This document shows, in pieces, positions 61,029 to 64,000 of a stretch of 64,000 nucleotides of DNA. Each line of letters opens with the position of its first letter. Positions within the stretch are counted from its first letter, which is position 1. The DNA lies in assembly GCA_019634735.1 (NCBI GenBank), contig JAHCAT010000002.1, forward strand, positions 124,001-188,000, in the 5' to 3' direction. Made by a program: the position numbers and the translations under genes. Under the pieces are notes generated by a model, which did not search any database, was not told the origin of the DNA, and worked only from the letters and a program-made list of their open reading frames with translations. The DNA comes from Lysobacterales bacterium. GTDB lineage: Bacteria > Pseudomonadota > Gammaproteobacteria > Xanthomonadales > UBA2363.

Positions 61029-63308
61029 TCAGAATCCCCAGCGCAGCTTGACCAGCACCTGGTCGGCATCGCGCAGGTCCAGGGCGTCGCCGAACAGGCT
61101 GCCCATGCCGCGTCGGGGGCCGTGGTCGGGATCGTCGTCCCAGAGCTGTTCGCGGCCGCCTCGACCGTAGACCACGTACAGCTCGCGCTGTGGTGCGAAC
61201 TCGTACCGATAGCGCAGCTGCACGCCGAAGCGGTTCACCGTGAACGGCACCAGGGCATCGTCGCTTTCCAGCAGGCGCCCGTCCGCGCCGATGCGATAGG
61301 CGGTGGGCCGCCAGGCGTCGATGCCGATCCATTGCACTTTCAGGCGCAGCTCGTGGCGTCGCCCCGGATGCCAGTTGGTGTCGAAGGCCAGGCGATTCTG
61401 GCGGCGGCGGTAGCTGGCGAGCAGGGTGTCCTGCTGCCAGATCAGCCAGTCCTGCGACCAGCGCGGCAGGAACGAAAGCCGGAAGTCCAGGTGGTCCAGC
61501 GGAAACCAGCGGACGATGCCCTCCGGCTGCGCGGCCAGACCGCCATGGTCGCCCTCCTGGGTGATCCACAGCCCGGCGAACCACGACCAGCTGCCGACGC
61601 GCGGGCTTTCCAGGTAGTTGTAGAGGCTGGCCAGGCGGGGCCGGCGATGGACGTTGCCATTGCCGCGCGAGATCAGGTCGTCGACGCCGCCGGACTCCCA
61701 GATCAGGTCGCTGTACCAGGTCGCGCCGGAACGGCTGACCAGGTTGCGGCTCAGAACCAGTGCCGACGGCAAACGGTCGCCCTGGTCGTTGTAGCGCAGT
61801 TGCGGCTCCACCGCCCAGGTCACGCTGCGCCGCCAGTCGTCGGCGGCGAAGCCGGTCTGCCGCCAGGTGCTGGTCCACTCCAGCTCGTTGTAGTCGGCGC
61901 GGCGCTGGTAGCCGATATCGTTGAAGTCCAGACGACGGTCGAAATGGGTGAGCTCCAGCTCGTGCTGGAAGCGGTCGGTCGGCGTGTAGAAGGCGCGCAA
62001 CCAGGCGCCGGTGCCGTCGCGGCGGACCCCGGCCTCGCGGATCCGGCTGGCCAGGAGCTGGCCGCTGACCAGCCAGCGGGCGTCGGGTCGCCAGATCACG
62101 TCGACGCCGTTGACCAGGGCCTGCCGGTCCCGGAACGGGCGGTCGGCGAAGGTGCCCAGCCAGCCCAGGCTGACACCGTCGAACTCGCCCTTGAGCCGCT
62201 GCACCAGGAAGGCGCGGCCGAGGTCGTCGGCGTGGTCGGCTTCGAGCACCGCCAGGGTCCCGTAGTCGATGCCGGCCAGGCTGCCGTTGAGCTTGACCGC
62301 GGCATCGATGCGCGCGGCCTCGCCGTCGTGGTCGCTGCCGCCGCCGAACCGGCGCGTGTAGACCAGGCGCCCGCTGTCCGGCGTGCGCAGGTCGAAGATG
62401 CCCTGGTTCTCGGTGAAAAACGGCCGCTTGTCGGAGAAGAACACCTCGATGGCGCTGAAGTCGACCACCAGGTCGTCGGCCTCGACCTGGCCGAAGTCCG
62501 GGTTCAGGGTCGCGCTGAGCTGGAATCTGCCGGACGGCTTCCAGAACAGGTCGGCGCCGGCGCGCAGCTCGCCGGTATCTTCCAGCAGGTCGTGCTGCGC
62601 CGAGACATAGGGCACCACGGACAGCAGCCCGCGGTTGCGGTGGTTGTCGACCTCGATCCGGGTGAACTCGGAGACGAAGCGCGGCCGCTGGTAGCTGACC
62701 GGCGCCGCGGCGCTGCGCTCGTTGCGGCTGGCCACGACCCGGTCGAAGTAGACGCCGAGGGTGCGGGTCGGTGCGTCCGACTCGCGCATCGAGGCGACGC
62801 TCCAGGGGATCAGCATCTCCACCGACCAGTGGTCGTCCGCCTCGTGCAGCCCCCACTGCCAGACGCCATCCCAGTCGGTGCTGTAGATGTTCTCGTTGGT
62901 GATCACCTCGTCGGCGATGCCTCGGCCCAGGGTGACCATGAAGTTGTAGGCGATCCGGCCGTCGCCGTCGAAGTCGACCGCGAAATTGACGCGATCGGCG
63001 TTGATGCCGGAGTCGCGCGCGGCGCGCGGCCTGACCCGCGGCGTGCCGGGCGGCTGTTCGGCGACGAAGGCCACGGCCAGGCCCTCTGGCAGGGCGCGCA
63101 GCAGGGCCCGGGTCGGGTGGGTCGGCGCGCCCAGGGTGTACGGCACCGTGACCTGGAAGCGGTCGAACACCTGGGCCTGCGACCACAGGGGTTCGTCCGG
63201 GATGCCGTCCAGGACCAGCCCGGCCTCGCCCCGGGCGGACGTGGCGGACACCAGGAACAGCAGGAGGACTGTCGGGCGCACTGCGCGGTCCGGCCGGAAC
63301 GGGCGCAC
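61029..63308 (-). CDS. DUF5916-type outer-membrane beta-barrel protein
   Basis: A 759-residue exported protein. After a signal peptide (about 1-27) comes a CBM9-like N-terminal domain (about 30-220: LVLDGIPDEPLWSQAQ, INFAVDFDGDGRIAYNF-like, GVWQWGLHEADDHWSVEMLIPWSV). A long C-terminal domain of short alternating strands ends in LVKLRWGF with a terminal Phe, the outer-membrane barrel signature. It holds FFSDKRPFFTENQGIFD, typical of DUF5916. Its substrate is unknown. It lies between the ferritin-like gene and the aldolase gene, on the opposite strand to the aldolase. Confidence 0.85.
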   Translation of the reverse strand: MRPFRPDRAVRPTVLLLFLVSATSARGEAGLVLDGIPDEPLWSQAQVFDRFQVTVPYTLGAPTHPTRALLRALPEGLAVAFVAEQPPGTPRVRPRAARDSGINADRVNFAVDFDGDGRIAYNFMVTLGRGIADEVITNENIYSTDWDGVWQWGLHEADDHWSVEMLIPWSVASMRESDAPTRTLGVYFDRVVASRNERSAAAPVSYQRPRFVSEFTRIEVDNHRNRGLLSVVPYVSAQHDLLEDTGELRAGADLFWKPSGRFQLSATLNPDFGQVEADDLVVDFSAIEVFFSDKRPFFTENQGIFDLRTPDSGRLVYTRRFGGGSDHDGEAARIDAAVKLNGSLAGIDYGTLAVLEADHADDLGRAFLVQRLKGEFDGVSLGWLGTFADRPFRDRQALVNGVDVIWRPDARWLVSGQLLASRIREAGVRRDGTGAWLRAFYTPTDRFQHELELTHFDRRLDFNDIGYQRRADYNELEWTSTWRQTGFAADDWRRSVTWAVEPQLRYNDQGDRLPSALVLSRNLVSRSGATWYSDLIWESGGVDDLISRGNGNVHRRPRLASLYNYLESPRVGSWSWFAGLWITQEGDHGGLAAQPEGIVRWFPLDHLDFRLSFLPRWSQDWLIWQQDTLLASYRRRQNRLAFDTNWHPGRRHELRLKVQWIGIDAWRPTAYRIGADGRLLESDDALVPFTVNRFGVQLRYRYEFAPQRELYVVYGRGGREQLWDDDPDHGPRRGMGSLFGDALDLRDADQVLVKLRWGF

Positions 63309-63393
63309 AGGGTGGAGCCGGACGACGTTTGCGGCAAGCCCGCTGCGACGTCCGGTGGCCTTGGCGCGCCCGGGCGCCCGGCCGCCCCCCGGC

Positions 63394-63399
63394 TATACT
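63394..63399 (+). promoter_or_regulatory. candidate -10 of the aldolase gene
   Basis: TATACT lies 57 bases upstream of the aldolase ATG in GC-rich DNA. No -35 hexamer is seen at normal spacing (a TTGGCG at 63361 is too far). Confidence 0.35.
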
Positions 63400-63456
63400 G
63401 GGCGGCCCCGCGGCGGTGGTTGCGCCGCCCCCGGATCTTCCCCAAGGAGTTGCCGC

Positions 63457-64000
63457 ATGAGCATCGAGGACCTCGAAGACATCGCCCAGGCGATGGTCGC
63501 GCCCGGCAAGGGCATCATCGCCATCGACGAGTCCACCGGCACCATCGCCAAGCGCTTCGCCGCGGTCGGCGTCGCCGACAGCGAGGAGAACCGCCGGGCC
63601 TACCGCGAGATGCTGCTGACCACGCCGAACCTGGCCGAGCACATCTCCGGCGCGATCCTCTACGACGAGACGCTGCGCCAGTCGACCCGCGACGGCGTGC
63701 CGTTCGCCAAGGTCATGGCCGACGCCGGCATCCTGCCCGGCATCAAGGTCGACAAGGGCACCTCGCCGCTGGCCGGTTGCCCGGGCGAGCTGGTCACCGA
63801 GGGCCTGGACGGGCTGCGCGCCCGCCTGGAGGAGTACGCCCGTCTGGGTGCGAAATTCGCCAAGTGGCGCGCGGTCATCAACATCGGCGAGGACATCCCG
63901 ACCGGCACCTGCATCGAGGCCAACGCCCATGCCCTGGCGCGCTATGCGGCGCTGTGCCAGGAGCAGGGCCTGGTGCCGATGGTCGAGCCGGAGGTGCTGA
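63457..64000 (+). CDS. class I fructose-bisphosphate aldolase (3' end outside window)
   Basis: The first 181 codons are visible and the frame is open to the window end. It begins MSIEDLEDIAQAMVAPGKGI, then IAIDESTGTIAKRFA, LYDETLRQSTRDGVPFA, PGIKVDKGTSPLAGCPGE and FAKWRAVINIGEDIPTG. These are the blocks of the class I (Schiff-base) aldolase of the animal/plant type; the Lys of VDKG is conserved, and the Schiff-base Lys lies beyond the edge. An AAGGAG site 7 bases before the ATG sets the start. It runs in the same direction as pyk and completes the glycolytic pair. Confidence 0.93.
   Translation, partial: MSIEDLEDIAQAMVAPGKGIIAIDESTGTIAKRFAAVGVADSEENRRAYREMLLTTPNLAEHISGAILYDETLRQSTRDGVPFAKVMADAGILPGIKVDKGTSPLAGCPGELVTEGLDGLRARLEEYARLGAKFAKWRAVINIGEDIPTGTCIEANAHALARYAALCQEQGLVPMVEPEVL

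Noticed and set aside
60241-63930. 1229-codon minus-strand ORF as one large protein
   Set aside because: Only the last 206 codons (ferritin-like) look coding; the rest is a shadow frame of the DUF5916 gene and the aldolase region.

Overview
The window is about 70% GC and gene-dense. Its gene orders are gammaproteobacterial and fit the Xanthomonadales/Lysobacterales best: glyQ-glyS, tatABC, rph/yicC, gmk-rpoZ-spoT-ridA-recG, aroQ-accB-accC-prmA-(zinc ribbon/DUF3426)-fis-purH, and a class I aldolase near pyk. The placement is inference from gene content; no rRNA is present. Most of the window is housekeeping. Codons strongly prefer G or C at third positions, so most long antisense frames are shadows.

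Layout. 1-3436: end of an FAD/ferredoxin oxidoreductase gene, then korA-korB (2-oxoacid:ferredoxin oxidoreductase), joined by ATGA overlaps. 3560-7345 (minus): FMN reductase, glyS, glyQ. 7732-9606 (minus): a small basic protein and tatABC. 9671-11594 (minus): a SYLF protein and a surface-anchored beta-propeller-like protein. 11781-13762: hemH and a hydrolase. 13776-18382 (minus): YgjP-type metallopeptidase, rdgC, ttcA, SulP transporter. 18601-25300: YdcH, then minus-strand plsB, a lipoprotein, a CPXCG protein, hemW, rdgB and rph. 25428-37588: yicC, a 4.5-kb secreted subtilase on the opposite strand preceded by an array of perfect hairpins, then gmk-rpoZ-spoT-ridA-recG. 37607-42747: MscK-type channel, nucleoside hydrolase, tRNA-Thr(TGT), ppa. 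42876-44860: an Ada-N/AraC/AlkA fusion overlapping ogt. 45018-51800 (minus): a small secreted protein with a near-consensus promoter, then the purH-fis-DUF3426-prmA-accC-accB-aroQ block. 52103-58367: hemolysin III-type protein between REP-like repeats, a secreted beta-helix protein, an alpha-lytic-type protease and a small membrane protein. 58511-64000: pyk, a gene remnant, a ferritin-like protein, a DUF5916 outer-membrane protein and the start of a class I fructose-bisphosphate aldolase.

How the genes work together. The core clusters cover translation (glyQS, tRNA-Thr, ttcA, prmA), the stringent response (rpoZ, spoT), fatty acid and phospholipid synthesis (accBC, plsB), purine synthesis (purH, gmk), alkylation repair (alkA fusion, ogt) and export of folded proteins (tatABC). 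The accessory part is a secretome: a subtilase, an alpha-lytic-type protease, a beta-helix protein, a CTERM-anchored protein and a small Cys-motif protein. Two of these share a short FA(D/N)GFE motif.

The most unusual points are: the 231-bp hairpin array with 14-bp terminal inverted repeats at 26418-26648; an abrupt codon-preference change inside the subtilase gene near 28260; a low-GC mosaic inside glyS; REP-like TGTCCCTGACACC repeats on both sides of the hemolysin III gene; and a two-gene fusion remnant after the ferritin-like gene.
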